Shown: positions 8,246 through 17,311 of the stretch, piece by piece
Numbering within the stretch: position 1 is the first letter of the stretch
Layout of the letters: each line of letters begins with the position of its first letter
Source: Kerstersia similis
GTDB taxonomy: Bacteria; Pseudomonadota; Gammaproteobacteria; Burkholderiales; Burkholderiaceae_B
Direction: 5' to 3'
Length of the DNA: 64,000 nucleotides
NCBI RefSeq assembly: GCF_965139615.1
Contig: NZ_CBCSIQ010000001.1
Coordinates: forward strand, 124,001 to 188,000
Program-made: the position numbers and the translations under genes
Notes under the pieces: generated by a model
The model's database searches: none
Seen by the model: the letters and a program-made list of their open reading frames with translations, nothing else
Told to the model about the DNA's origin: nothing

Positions 8246-9543
8246 AACCAATAAAAGTTGGCCTGCTGGGCCTGGGAGTGGTGGGTGGCGGCGTATGGGA
8301 TGTCCTGCGTCGCAATGGCGAGGAGATCTCGCGCCGTGCCGGGCGCTGTATTGAAGTGGCTGCCATTGCCGTGCGCGATGTGGCCAAGGCGCGTGCCCGG
8401 GTCGATGACGATGTGACGGTCACGGCCGACCCGTATGCCGTCGTGCGCGATCCGGCCATCGACATCGTGGTCGAGCTGATAGGCGGCTCCACGCTGACGC
8501 GCGAGCTGGTGCTGGAAGCCATTGCGCAAGGCAAGCATGTCGTGACGGCCAACAAGGCTTTGCTGGCGGTGCATGGCAATGAAATCTTTGCCGCCGCCTC
8601 CAAGCGTGGCGTCATGGTGACTTTCGAAGCTGCGGTGGCCGGCGGCATTCCCATCATCAAAGCGATTCGCGAAGGCCTGACGGCCAACCGCATCGGCTGG
8701 TTGGCCGGCATCATCAACGGCACCACCAACTTCATTCTGTCGGAAATGCGCAGCAAGGGCTTGCCCTTCGCCGCTGTCCTGGCCGAGGCGCAGCGCCTGG
8801 GCTATGCCGAAGCTGACCCGACCTTCGACGTCGAAGGCGTGGATGCCGCGCACAAGCTGACGCTGCTTGCATCGCTGGCGTTTGGCGTGCCGGTACAGTT
8901 CGATAAGGCGCATATCGAAGGGATCAGCCAGCTGGAGCAGGAAGACATCGTTCATGCCGAGCGCCTGGGCTACCGCATCAAATTGCTGGGTGTGACGCGC
9001 CGTCGTGCTGACGGCATCGAATTGCGCGTGCATCCGGCGCTGGTGCCGGCGCAGCGCCTGCTGGCCAATGTCGAAGGGGCGATGAATGCCGTGCTGGTCT
9101 GGGGGGATGCCGTTGGCGCCACCCTGTATTACGGACAAGGGGCCGGCGCCGAGCCGACCGCATCCGCCGTGATCGCTGATCTGGTCGATGTGACCCGCCT
9201 GCATACTGCCGACCCCCACAATCGCGTGCCGCACCTGGCGTTCCAGCCCGATGCGCTGTCCGATCTGCCCATCCTGCCCATCAGCGAAGTCCAGACGGCA
9301 TACTACCTGCGGCTCAAAGTGCAGGATCAACCGGGTGTGCTGGCGGATATCGCCGGTATCCTGTCGCGTGCCGGCATTTCCATCGGATCCATGATCCAGG
9401 AGCCCGCCGAAGATGGCGCGACCATCATCTTCCTGACGCATGAAGCCGTGGAGCGCAATGTGGATGCAGCCATTGCCAGCATCGAGCAACTGCCCTTCGT
9501 GCATTCCCGCGTGACCCGTCTGCGCCTGGAAAATCTGAAATGA
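8242..9543 (+). CDS. hom: Homoserine dehydrogenase
   Basis: 433 residues from ATG 8242. N-terminal NAD(P)-binding fold with G-L-L-G-L-G-V-V-G-G-G; catalytic domain with N-G-T-T-N-F-I-L (about 170) and the E-A-D-P-T-F-D-V-E-G-V-D-A-A-H-K signature including the catalytic Lys; C-terminal ACT domain (about 350-430, Q-D-Q-P-G-V-L-A-D-I-A) for threonine feedback. It reduces aspartate semialdehyde to homoserine. It overlaps thrC by four bases and an aminotransferase remnant by the same ATGA arrangement. With that gene gone, hom must rely on a promoter in 7751-8241. Confidence 0.97.
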   Translation: MKPIKVGLLGLGVVGGGVWDVLRRNGEEISRRAGRCIEVAAIAVRDVAKARARVDDDVTVTADPYAVVRDPAIDIVVELIGGSTLTRELVLEAIAQGKHVVTANKALLAVHGNEIFAAASKRGVMVTFEAAVAGGIPIIKAIREGLTANRIGWLAGIINGTTNFILSEMRSKGLPFAAVLAEAQRLGYAEADPTFDVEGVDAAHKLTLLASLAFGVPVQFDKAHIEGISQLEQEDIVHAERLGYRIKLLGVTRRRADGIELRVHPALVPAQRLLANVEGAMNAVLVWGDAVGATLYYGQGAGAEPTASAVIADLVDVTRLHTADPHNRVPHLAFQPDALSDLPILPISEVQTAYYLRLKVQDQPGVLADIAGILSRAGISIGSMIQEPAEDGATIIFLTHEAVERNVDAAIASIEQLPFVHSRVTRLRLENLK

Positions 9544-10949
9544 AATACATCTCTACCCGTGGCGGCATGGCGCCGCAAAGCTTTTCCGACATCCTGCTTG
9601 AAGGCCTGGCGCCCGATGGCGGCCTGGCCATTCCCGAACAGCTCCCGCGCCTGGACGCCGAGACGCTGGAATCCTGGCGCGGCCTCTCCTACCCGGCGCT
9701 GGCCGTCAAGGTGCTGAGCCTGTTCGCCGACGACATTCCGGCCGCAGACCTGGAACGCCTGGTTCACGCTGCGTACGCGCCGGGCGTGTTCGCAGACGAC
9801 GAAGTCGTGCCGCTGCGTCCGCTGGGCGATGGCATTTCGCTCCTGGGCTTGTCCGAAGGGCCGACGCTGGCCTTCAAGGACATGGCGATGCAGTTCCTGG
9901 GCCAGGTATTCGAATATGTCCTGACCCAACGCGGAACCACGCTCAATATTCTGGGCGCGACATCGGGTGATACCGGTTCGGCGGCGGAGTATGCACTGCG
10001 CGGCAAGCGTGGCGTGCAGGTGTTCATGCTGTCGCCGCATGGCCGCATGAGCGCATTCCAGCGCGCGCAGATGTTCTCGCTGCAGGATGCCAATATCCAT
10101 AACATCGCCCTCAAGGGCGTGTTCGATGATTGCCAGGATATCGTCAAGGCACTGGCCGGCGACCTGGAATTCAAGTCCAAATACCGCCTGGGGGCCGTCA
10201 ACTCGATCAACTGGGCACGCATCGCTGCCCAGGTCGTGTATTACTTCCACGGTTGGCTCAAGGCCACGAGCGGCCCCGGCCAGCAGGTCTCGTTTGCCGT
10301 GCCGTCGGGCAACTTCGGTAATGTACTGTCCGGCCATATTGCGCGCAGCATGGGCTTGCCGGTGCGGCGCCTGGTGGTGGCCACCAATGAGAACAACGTG
10401 CTGGAAGAGTTTTTCCGCACCGGTATCTATCGTCCGCGCGATTCCGTACATACCTACAAGACTTCCAGCCCGTCGATGGATATCTCGCGCGCCTCGAATT
10501 TCGAGCGCTTCATCTTTGATCTGGTGGGGCGTGACGGCGCGCGCGTGGCGGATCTCTGGCGCGAACTGGCTGCGACCGGCCAGTTCGATCTGTCGGCCGA
10601 GCTGCCGCGCTTTGAAAGCGAATACGGATTCGTGGCGGGGGCCAGCTCGCATGGCGATCGCCTGGCGACCATCCGCAGCGTGTTTGCCGCCGATGGCCTG
10701 ATGATTGATCCGCACACGGCGGACGGTCTGCATGTCGCCCGTCAATACGTAGAGCCGGGTGTGCCCATGCTGGTGCTGGAAACGGCGCTGCCGGCCAAGT
10801 TCTCGGAAACGCTGGAGGAGGCCCTGGGCCGTCGCGCTCCGCTGCCGCCCGCATTGGCGGATCTGGAAAGTCGCCCGCAGCGTGTGGATGTCCTGGAAAA
10901 TGATGCCCAGGCCGTACGCCAGTACCTGATGGCCCGCGCCCAGCTGTAA
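9540..10949 (+). CDS. thrC: Threonine synthase
   Basis: 469 residues, the long proteobacterial type. The PLP lysine lies in L-A-F-K-D-M-A-M-Q near residue 115, and the phosphate-binding/active-site segment A-T-S-G-D-T-G-S-A-A-E follows. S-G-N-F-G-N and the N-terminal M-K-Y-I-S-T-R-G also match ThrC. It converts O-phosphohomoserine to threonine. The start overlaps the hom stop (ATGA), so both steps are made from one coupled transcript; a homoserine kinase gene is not in the window. A hairpin terminator follows 22 bases after the stop. Confidence 0.97.
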   Translation: MKYISTRGGMAPQSFSDILLEGLAPDGGLAIPEQLPRLDAETLESWRGLSYPALAVKVLSLFADDIPAADLERLVHAAYAPGVFADDEVVPLRPLGDGISLLGLSEGPTLAFKDMAMQFLGQVFEYVLTQRGTTLNILGATSGDTGSAAEYALRGKRGVQVFMLSPHGRMSAFQRAQMFSLQDANIHNIALKGVFDDCQDIVKALAGDLEFKSKYRLGAVNSINWARIAAQVVYYFHGWLKATSGPGQQVSFAVPSGNFGNVLSGHIARSMGLPVRRLVVATNENNVLEEFFRTGIYRPRDSVHTYKTSSPSMDISRASNFERFIFDLVGRDGARVADLWRELAATGQFDLSAELPRFESEYGFVAGASSHGDRLATIRSVFAADGLMIDPHTADGLHVARQYVEPGVPMLVLETALPAKFSETLEEALGRRAPLPPALADLESRPQRVDVLENDAQAVRQYLMARAQL

Positions 10950-10971
10950 TCGACGGCGCAAGGGCATGAGC

Positions 10972-11005
10972 AACCCCTGGAGGCCACGGGCTTTCAGGGG
11001 TTTTT
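10972..11005 (+). terminator. Rho-independent terminator after thrC
   Basis: AACCCCTG (10972-10979) pairs with CAGGGGTT and is followed by a T5 run to 11005. It ends the hom-thrC operon. Confidence 0.8.
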
Positions 11006-11132
11006 CATTGATAGGCCGCGTGAAATATCATGTCGTGTCGGCAAACCTGCCGGTTGGCGGCTGGCCAATCGTCCCATCGTCCAGCTGGATGGCAGGACCG
11101 CTGGCCGAGGACTGTCTGTCGTCCGCAGGAAA

Positions 11133-12506
11133 TCAGCGATTGCCCAGCAGTCGCCTGGCGGCTTCCTGGCCGCTGCGTACGGCGCCTTCCAGTACGCCGG
11201 GGTAGCCGGTGTCGGTCCAGTCGCCCGCCAGATACAGGCGGGGCCAGGGGCTGGTGGCACCAGGGCGGAACAGGCCGGGGCGTGCGGCAAAGGTCGCGCG
11301 TTTTTCCACGATCAAGGCCCGGGCGCAGGTGTCGGGTGGCGGGGGCTGCGTCACGGCGCGTGCTGTGCGTGCTTGCCATTGGGCGCGCCACTGGGCATCC
11401 ATGGCTTGCGCCAGCGCGTCGCGGCCGCGTGCCAGATAGGGCCCGGCGACGCTGCCGACGATGCTGATTTCCCCGCATTCGCTGCGCCCGGTAAGCATGG
11501 CGCGGTCGAAGATCCAGTGGCCGGGCTGAAGCCCGTGCTGATCATCGAGTTGCATCATGGGGAACGGCAGGCGCCAGGCGGCGGCCAGGCGCAGGTTGAG
11601 TGTGGCGATGGCTTCGAATTCAAAAGCATGCAGGGCCTGCAGCAGCGCGCCGGCGCCGGGGGCGTCTGGCAGGCCCTGCAGCAGGCGTGCGGCCTGCGGT
11701 GGCGGTACGGCCAGGATCACGGCGTCGTAGGTGTCATCCTCCGGCGTGGCCGTAGCGGAGCCTGCCGGCATGTCCGGGCCGATCCGCCAGCCGGATGCCA
11801 GCGCATGAATGTTCCGGATCGGGACGCCGGGACGCCAATCCAGCTGCTGAACGGCGGCGTCGGGCCAGAGTGCGCCGAGGTCGCAGGCAGGAAACAATAG
11901 GTCGCTCGCCTGGCGGGATCCGGCCAGCCCGTCGCGCAGCACGCGGACAAAGAGCGCAGCGCTGGCCGCATGAACCGGCGTATTCATGGCAGCCAGGCAT
12001 AACGGGTGCCAAAGCCGCTGGCGCAGCGCCGGGCCCTGGCGCAGGCGCTTCAGCAATTGTTCGACGCTCCAGTCCGCAGGCACTTGCCAGCGCCACCGTT
12101 GCAGCGTCAGCATCAGGCGGACGGCTTGCCAGCGCGCAGCCAGGCTCAGGCCTCTTGCACCCGCCAGGGCCAGCAGCATGTGCAGCGGTGCCGGCAGGTG
12201 TGGGGGGGCGCGGAGCTTGAAGCTGCCGTCCAGGCTTTCCAGGTGCAAGGGGTAGCGCACCAGGGGGCGTTCCGGGGCGTCGCGGCGCAGCCTGGTGATC
12301 AGTGCCTGGGTGTCATGGTAGGCGCCCAGCAGAATATGCTGGCCGTTATCGAGCCCGGCAGGAAAGCCGGGATGTTCAATACGGCGAGCCCGGCCGCCAG
12401 GACCTTGGCCGGCTTCGAAAACCGTCACGCGGGCGAGGCCGGCATCGCGCAGGGCCAGGGCGGCTGTCAGTCCTGCCCAGCCGCCGCCGATGACAGCGAC
12501 TTTCAT
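11133..12506 (-). CDS. hpnE: Hydroxysqualene dehydroxylase
   Basis: 457 residues from ATG 12506; a longer frame back to 13190 only shadows hpnD. The N-terminus M-K-V-A-V-I-G-G-G-W-A-G-L-T-A-A is a FAD-binding Rossmann motif, followed by G-G-R-A-R-R, as in squalene/phytoene desaturase-type flavoproteins. The end, Y-L-A-G-D-W-T-D-T-G-Y-P-G-V-L-E-G-A-V-R-S-G, is the matching FAD/substrate C-terminal signature. HpnE reduces hydroxysqualene to squalene, the last of the three HpnCDE steps. Start and hpnD stop overlap as ATGA, so the genes are coupled. Confidence 0.93.
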   Translation of the reverse strand: MKVAVIGGGWAGLTAALALRDAGLARVTVFEAGQGPGGRARRIEHPGFPAGLDNGQHILLGAYHDTQALITRLRRDAPERPLVRYPLHLESLDGSFKLRAPPHLPAPLHMLLALAGARGLSLAARWQAVRLMLTLQRWRWQVPADWSVEQLLKRLRQGPALRQRLWHPLCLAAMNTPVHAASAALFVRVLRDGLAGSRQASDLLFPACDLGALWPDAAVQQLDWRPGVPIRNIHALASGWRIGPDMPAGSATATPEDDTYDAVILAVPPPQAARLLQGLPDAPGAGALLQALHAFEFEAIATLNLRLAAAWRLPFPMMQLDDQHGLQPGHWIFDRAMLTGRSECGEISIVGSVAGPYLARGRDALAQAMDAQWRAQWQARTARAVTQPPPPDTCARALIVEKRATFAARPGLFRPGATSPWPRLYLAGDWTDTGYPGVLEGAVRSGQEAARRLLGNR

Positions 12507-13375
12507 GCCGCCGGCTGGCCCAGCCGGCGAACCAGGCGCTTGCCGCCGTTGACCCAGGTGCTCCAGGCCAGCCAGAGCTTGCGCAACGGTGTCAGAGAGA
12601 TGCGCTGGTGCAGGACCTGCCAGTTGTCCCGTTCCAGTTCTTCCAGCAGCGCGTAGTAGATGGCAGCCATCAGCAGGCCAGGGCGCTGCGCCCGCCGGTC
12701 GGCTTCCGGCAGCGCCTGCACGGCTTCGCGATAGAGCTGGCGTGTCCGCTCGGCCTCGAAGCGCATCAGCTGCCGGAATGCCTCGGTTTCGTTGCCGTTG
12801 AGGATGTCGGCGGCGCGCACGCCGTGCTGCTGCAAATCGTTGACCGGTAAGTAGATGCGGCCGCGTCTGGCATCGTCGCCCACATCCCGCAGGATATTGG
12901 TGAGCTGGAAGGCCAGGCCGAGTTTTTCTGCATAGACCAGCGTGGCGGGGTCGTGATAGCCAAAGATGCCGGCGGAGAGCTCGCCGACAACGCCGGCCGC
13001 GTGCCAACAGTATTTGCGCAGGCCGGGCCAGTCCAGATAGCGGTTCTGATCCAGATCCATTTCCATGCCGTCGATGATGGCCTCCAGGCGGGCCTGGTCG
13101 ATGCCATAGGCTTGCAGGTGCGGCTGCAGCGCCCGCGTGACGGGGTGTTCGGGGCGGTCTTGATACATGGCCGCGACCTGGGTGCGCCACCAGCCCAGCT
13201 TGACCCGGGCCAGGCTGGGGTCGCTGACTTCGTCAACGACATCATCCAGTTCGCGGCACAGCGCATAGAGCGCAATGATGGCGCGACGGCGTTCCGGGGG
13301 CAGGAACAGGAAGGCATAGTAGAAGCTGGAGCCGCTGCGTGCGGCTTTGTCCTGGCAGTATTCGTCGGGTGTCAT
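12503..13375 (-). CDS. hpnD: Presqualene diphosphate synthase
   Basis: 290 residues from ATG 13375. The first aspartate-rich motif is C-R-E-L-D-D-V-V-D-E (about 40-49), the second is Q-L-T-N-I-L-R-D-V-G-D-D-A-R-R-G-R-I-Y-L-P, and S-G-S-S-F-Y-Y-A-F opens the fold: all squalene/phytoene synthase signatures. HpnD condenses two farnesyl diphosphates to presqualene diphosphate. It sits between hpnC and hpnE with 4-base overlaps on both sides. Confidence 0.94.
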   Translation of the reverse strand: MTPDEYCQDKAARSGSSFYYAFLFLPPERRRAIIALYALCRELDDVVDEVSDPSLARVKLGWWRTQVAAMYQDRPEHPVTRALQPHLQAYGIDQARLEAIIDGMEMDLDQNRYLDWPGLRKYCWHAAGVVGELSAGIFGYHDPATLVYAEKLGLAFQLTNILRDVGDDARRGRIYLPVNDLQQHGVRAADILNGNETEAFRQLMRFEAERTRQLYREAVQALPEADRRAQRPGLLMAAIYYALLEELERDNWQVLHQRISLTPLRKLWLAWSTWVNGGKRLVRRLGQPAA

Positions 13376-14199
13376 GATGCAAGAGTACGCCAGAACATGA
13401 GCGCCCAGTCGCGGGTGCCCAGAACGGGACGATGGTCGAAAACATTGCCGCGCACGGCATCCACACGTTCAAGTATACGGAGTCCGCCTTGAATCACCAG
13501 CCGCAGCTCCCAGCCGATGCGGCCGCCCAGTTGCCGCGGCAGGGGCCGGCCCGCCTGCAGCAGGCTGCGTGCCCTGGCCGTCTGCGCCGCCATCAGCGCC
13601 TGCCAGGCAGGCAGGGTGCGGCAGTCGGGCAGTTGCTCGGCCGACAGGCCATATGCGCCCAGCTCATCCAGCGGGATGTAGAGCCGGCCACGTTGCCAAT
13701 CTATGCCCACATCTTGACAGAAGTTGGCCAGTTGCAGGCCGGTACAGATGGCGTCGGCCTGGCTCAGGCTCTGGCGATTGCCGGTATGGCGATAGAGGCC
13801 CAGCATCAGCCGGCCGACGGGGTCGGCGGAACGGCGGCAGTAATCCAGCAGGCTGGCTGCGTCTGCATAGCGCGTCGTGCTGACGTCCTGCCTGAACGCG
13901 GAGAGCAGGTCATGGCAGGCTTGCCAGGGCAGCGCATGTTCGCGCATGGCCTGGGCCAGCGGTTGAAAGATGGGTGCAAGCGCTGGCGGCAACTGCTGTT
14001 CCTGGCCCTTTTCACAGGCGTGCAAGGCCTGGGCATAGGCGCGCAAGGCCGCCAGCCGCTCGGCATCGGAGGCATTGCCTTCGTCGGCAATGTCGTCGGC
14101 GCTGCGCGCATAGCGATAGATCGCTTGCACGGCCGGGCGCAGGCGGCGTGGCAGCAGCAGGGAAGCAACGGGGAAGTTTTCGTAGTGTCCGACAGCCAT
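13372..14199 (-). CDS. hpnC: Hydroxysqualene synthase
   Basis: 275 residues. The ATG at 14199 (M-A-V-G-H-Y-E-N-F-P-V-A-S) is preferred to the TTG at 14205 because the family begins at this point. Aspartate motifs are R-S-A-D-D-I-A-D-E-G and N-F-C-Q-D-V-G-I-D-W-Q-R-G-R-L-Y. HpnC converts presqualene diphosphate to hydroxysqualene. With hpnD and hpnE this is a full FPP-to-squalene route; the squalene-hopene cyclase expected for hopanoid synthesis is not in the window. Confidence 0.93.
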   Translation of the reverse strand: MAVGHYENFPVASLLLPRRLRPAVQAIYRYARSADDIADEGNASDAERLAALRAYAQALHACEKGQEQQLPPALAPIFQPLAQAMREHALPWQACHDLLSAFRQDVSTTRYADAASLLDYCRRSADPVGRLMLGLYRHTGNRQSLSQADAICTGLQLANFCQDVGIDWQRGRLYIPLDELGAYGLSAEQLPDCRTLPAWQALMAAQTARARSLLQAGRPLPRQLGGRIGWELRLVIQGGLRILERVDAVRGNVFDHRPVLGTRDWALMFWRTLAS

Positions 14200-14346
14200 G
14201 GGCAAGCACAGAAACGGAAGGAAGGCGCGGCAGCGCGCTATTGTAATGGCTCGGCCAGATCCTGGGCTGATGCCGGCGCTGGCGGATCGCGGATCGGGCC
14301 GCCATCTGCGGTACTATCCCGCCGAAGATGAATACCGGAGGAAGAC

Positions 14347-15213
14347 ATGTCTGAGCTGGAATTGCTGTCGCAGCATCGTGCGTTTGAGGGCAGTCAGCGC
14401 TATTACCGCCACCTATCGGCGGAAATCGGCCTGCCCATGCGTTTTTCCGTCTATTTGCCACCCGAGGCAGGCACGCACGATGCACAGGCCAGGCGACCGG
14501 TTCTGTTTTTCCTGGCAGGACTGACCTGCACGGAAGAAACCTTCATGATCAAGGCGGGCGCGCAGCGCCTGGCGGCGCAGGCAGGCATGATCCTGGTGAC
14601 GCCGGACACCAGCCCCAGGGGGGCAGGCGTTCCCGGAGAGGATGACAGCTGGGATTTCGGTACTGGCGCGGGGTTCTATCTGGATGCGACGCAGGCGCCC
14701 TGGCGCGAGCATTACCGCATGGACAGCTATATCGTGAAGGAACTGGTGCCGCTGGTGCAGCGCGAGTTCCAGGGCGACCCGGCGCGTACCGGTATTTTCG
14801 GGCATTCGATGGGAGGGCATGGCGCCCTGGTGCTGGCCTTGCGCAACCCGGATGTGTTCCGTTCGGTGTCTGCCTTTGCACCCATCGCTGCACCGTCCCA
14901 GTGTCCTTGGGGGCACAAGGCATTGGGCGGCTACCTGGGGGATGACCGGGCCGCCTGGGCGCAATACGATGCGAGCGAGCTGATGCGCAAGGCGGGCCGC
15001 TGTGTGTTTCCTGAAGGTATCCTGATTGACCAGGGCCTGGACGATGGTTTCCTGCAGGAGCAATTGCATCCGCACCTGTTCGAGCAGGCCTGCGCGGCGG
15101 CGGGACAAGCGCTGGTGTTGAACCGGCGGGCAGGTTATGACCATGGCTACTATTTCATTTCCAGCTTCATTGACGGCCATATTGACCATCATGCGCGGAT
15201 TCTGAAGGCCTGA
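14347..15213 (+). CDS. fghA: S-formylglutathione hydrolase
   Basis: 288 residues from ATG 14347, with GGAGGA seven bases ahead. Esterase-D family alpha/beta hydrolase. The nucleophile serine lies in G-H-S-M-G-G-H-G-A (about 150); D-Q-G-L-D-D and the late H-G-Y-Y-F-I-S-S-F-I region hold the Asp and His of the triad. The early segment L-T-C-T-E-E-T-F resembles the family's conserved L-T-C-T-D-E-N-F. It hydrolyses S-formylglutathione to formate and glutathione in formaldehyde detoxification. The partner alcohol dehydrogenase is not adjacent. A hairpin terminator follows the stop. Confidence 0.95.
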   Translation: MSELELLSQHRAFEGSQRYYRHLSAEIGLPMRFSVYLPPEAGTHDAQARRPVLFFLAGLTCTEETFMIKAGAQRLAAQAGMILVTPDTSPRGAGVPGEDDSWDFGTGAGFYLDATQAPWREHYRMDSYIVKELVPLVQREFQGDPARTGIFGHSMGGHGALVLALRNPDVFRSVSAFAPIAAPSQCPWGHKALGGYLGDDRAAWAQYDASELMRKAGRCVFPEGILIDQGLDDGFLQEQLHPHLFEQACAAAGQALVLNRRAGYDHGYYFISSFIDGHIDHHARILKA

Positions 15214-15235
15214 TTCCGGCGGGGCGCCGGATTTT
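15214..15235 (+). terminator. Rho-independent terminator after fghA
   Basis: TCCGGC-GGGGC-GCCGGA (15215-15231) followed by TTTT, directly after the fghA stop. Confidence 0.75.
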
Positions 15236-15356
15236 GCATGGCGGCGGTTTCTTCCGGCACGGGGCAGCAGTATCCTATTGCCTCCTCATACGCCAGTCTT
15301 CCACTGCCTGCCGGCGTTCGTGCCGCCGGTGGCATTTCCTGTTTCGTGCCGTCATC

Positions 15357-16484
15357 ATGCCTCGCCCCATTTCAGCAAAAATCTCCATCTCCGCCATGGC
15401 CCACAACCTGGGCGTCGTGCGCCAGGGTCTGCAGCGATCGGTTGCCGCCACAGGTGGGCGCATGCCTTCCATCTGGGCGGTGATCAAGGCCAACGCCTAT
15501 GGCCATGGCATCGAACGCGCCGTCCAGGGGTTTGCGCAGGCAGATGGGCTGGCGATGCTGGATATCGAAGAGGCGCTGCGATGCCGGGCAGCCGGCTGGC
15601 AAGGCCCCTTGCTGTTGCTGGAAGGCTTTTTCGAGCCCGGCGATCTGGCGGTGCTGGCGCGGCATGGCATCAGCGCGGCCGTGCATCATTCGGAGCAGTT
15701 GGCCATGCTGGCGCATACGCCCCTGCCTGCGCCGGTGAATGTGTTCATCAAATTGAATTCCGGCATGAACCGGTTGGGGTTCTCGCCGGTGCAATATGCC
15801 GCTGCCTGGCAGCAGGCGCAACAGCTGCGCCTGCAGGGCAGGATTGCTTCGGTCGGGCGCATGACGCATTTTGCCCAGGCCGATGGCGCGGCAGGCGTGG
15901 CGTCCCAGATGCAGGTGTTCGATCAGGTGACAGGTGCTTACGATGGCCCGGTGAGCGTCTGTAATTCGGCAGCCGCTTTGCGTTATCCTGCGTTGGCTAC
16001 GCGCCCGGACGGTTTTCAGCATTGGGTGCGGCCAGGCATCTGCCTGTATGGTTCCTCGCCGTTTGCCGATCAGTCGGCAGCGGAGCTGGGCTTGCGTCCG
16101 GCCATGACCTTGATGGCCCGGCTGATTGCCGTGCGCGATTTGATGCCGGGCGATGAAGTTGGTTACAGTGCGCTGTTCCGTGCCGAGCAGCCCATGCGCA
16201 TTGGCGTGGTGGCCTGTGGCTATGCGGATGGCTATCCGCGTATTGCCGCGACTGGCACGCCTGTCACGGTCGCAGGCGTCCCGGCGCGCGTGCTGGGCCG
16301 GGTGTCGATGGATATGCTGGCGGTGGATTTGACGCCGGTGCCGCATGCCGGAGTGGGCGCCCCTGTCGTGCTCTGGGGAGAAGGTGGGCCGTCGGTGGAT
16401 GCGGTGGCGGCTGCTGGCAATACGCTGGGTTATGAACTGATTTGCGCGCTCGCAGCGCGGGTGCCGCAAGTCGTGGAAGGCTAG
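15357..16484 (+). CDS. alr: Alanine racemase
   Basis: 375 residues from ATG 15357 (M-P-R-P-I-S-A-K-I-S); frame sequence upstream to 15234 is unrelated to the family. The PLP lysine is in W-A-V-I-K-A-N-A-Y-G-H-G (about 45) and the opposing catalytic tyrosine is in V-G-Y-S-A-L-F-R-A. The C-terminal domain contains G-R-V-S-M-D-M-L-A-V-D-L. It interconverts L- and D-alanine for peptidoglycan. It is followed by an SDR and radA on the same strand; the alr/radA pairing is common in this family of bacteria. Confidence 0.95.
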   Translation: MPRPISAKISISAMAHNLGVVRQGLQRSVAATGGRMPSIWAVIKANAYGHGIERAVQGFAQADGLAMLDIEEALRCRAAGWQGPLLLLEGFFEPGDLAVLARHGISAAVHHSEQLAMLAHTPLPAPVNVFIKLNSGMNRLGFSPVQYAAAWQQAQQLRLQGRIASVGRMTHFAQADGAAGVASQMQVFDQVTGAYDGPVSVCNSAAALRYPALATRPDGFQHWVRPGICLYGSSPFADQSAAELGLRPAMTLMARLIAVRDLMPGDEVGYSALFRAEQPMRIGVVACGYADGYPRIAATGTPVTVAGVPARVLGRVSMDMLAVDLTPVPHAGVGAPVVLWGEGGPSVDAVAAAGNTLGYELICALAARVPQVVEG

Positions 16485-16568
16485 CCCGGCACGGTGTGCC
16501 GGGAAGAAGCTGGCAGCTTGCAGGCAAGACGGCATATAAGAAAAGACGGCACATAAAGGAGTAGTGGG

Positions 16569-17294
16569 ATGAAAGGGCTGTGTGTACTGGTAACGGACGC
16601 GTGTTCCGGAGTGGGCTGGGCCATCTCGCGGCTGCTGGCTGATCGCGGCTGTCATGTCGTCGGCGTGGCTGGCGAGGAAGAGCCCATCGAGTTTCCCGGC
16701 ATCCTGTACCAGTGTCCGCCCCATGATGCTGGCCGGATGGCCGATATGCTGCGGGCGATCCGGGAAAAGTATCCGATAGATGCCATCGTCAACAGCACCG
16801 GCCTGAACGTACCGGCGCCGCTGGGCGAGGTGTCCCTGACCGATCTTTACGATGTGTTCGACCGCAACGTCCGGACGGCCTTGCAGGTGACCCAGGCCTT
16901 GCAGGAGAACATGCGCGTGCGCCGTACCGGACGTATCGTGAACGTGTGCCATCACGGCTGGTGGGGGCAGGCGTCGGAAACGACTGCCTATGCGGTGGCC
17001 AGTGCCGCGCTGGCGGCGTGTACGCGCGCCTGGGCGCTGGAACTGGCGGATGCGGGCGTGACCGTCAACGCCGTGCTGGCCGGGCCGGTGGAAACGGAAG
17101 ATTTCCGTGAGCGTCATCCGCTGGGATCGGACGCGGAAAAGCAGGCGCTGGCGCAATTGCCCCTGGGGCGGCTGGGGGCGGCAGAAGAGGTGGCCGGGGT
17201 GGTCGCCTTTCTGTTGCAGCGTGAAAGCGCATTCATGACAGGGCAGGTCATCGCCGTTGATGGGGGGGCCGGTCTGCGCCGGCCCATGCTGTAA
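16569..17294 (+). CDS. SDR-family protein with degenerate catalytic motifs
   Basis: 241 residues from ATG 16569, with AAAGGAG ahead. Overall a short-chain dehydrogenase/reductase fold, close in layout to 3-oxoacyl-ACP reductases: Rossmann start, A-I-V-N-S-T-G (the NNAG-like segment, 72-78), and the end G-Q-V-I-A-V-D-G-G-A. However, the glycine motif is T-D-A-C-S-G-V-G (first Gly replaced by Asp10), the usual Ser region reads V-N-V-C-H-H, and the Y-x-x-x-K pair reads Y141-A-V-A-S145, so the catalytic lysine is missing. It may bind nucleotide or ligand without reductase activity. It lies between alr and radA, 17 bases before radA. Confidence 0.85.
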   Translation: MKGLCVLVTDACSGVGWAISRLLADRGCHVVGVAGEEEPIEFPGILYQCPPHDAGRMADMLRAIREKYPIDAIVNSTGLNVPAPLGEVSLTDLYDVFDRNVRTALQVTQALQENMRVRRTGRIVNVCHHGWWGQASETTAYAVASAALAACTRAWALELADAGVTVNAVLAGPVETEDFRERHPLGSDAEKQALAQLPLGRLGAAEEVAGVVAFLLQRESAFMTGQVIAVDGGAGLRRPML

Positions 17295-17311
17295 GGGATT
17301 TCGGAATCATC

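Noticed and set aside
7936..9504. Long minus-strand frame (522 codons) over hom
   Set aside because: It mirrors hom and has no family resemblance; a GC-rich antisense frame.
9327..10973. Minus-strand frame of 548 codons over thrC
   Set aside because: Shadow of thrC; composition Arg/His/Gln-rich with no domain.
12507..13190. N-terminal extension of hpnE to 685 residues
   Set aside because: The extension is antisense-free but simply reads hpnD out of frame; HpnE starts at its Rossmann motif at 12506.
15357..15500. Start of alr at 15234
   Set aside because: The first 41 codons are Cys/Arg-rich and unlike alanine racemase; the ATG at 15357 gives the normal length.
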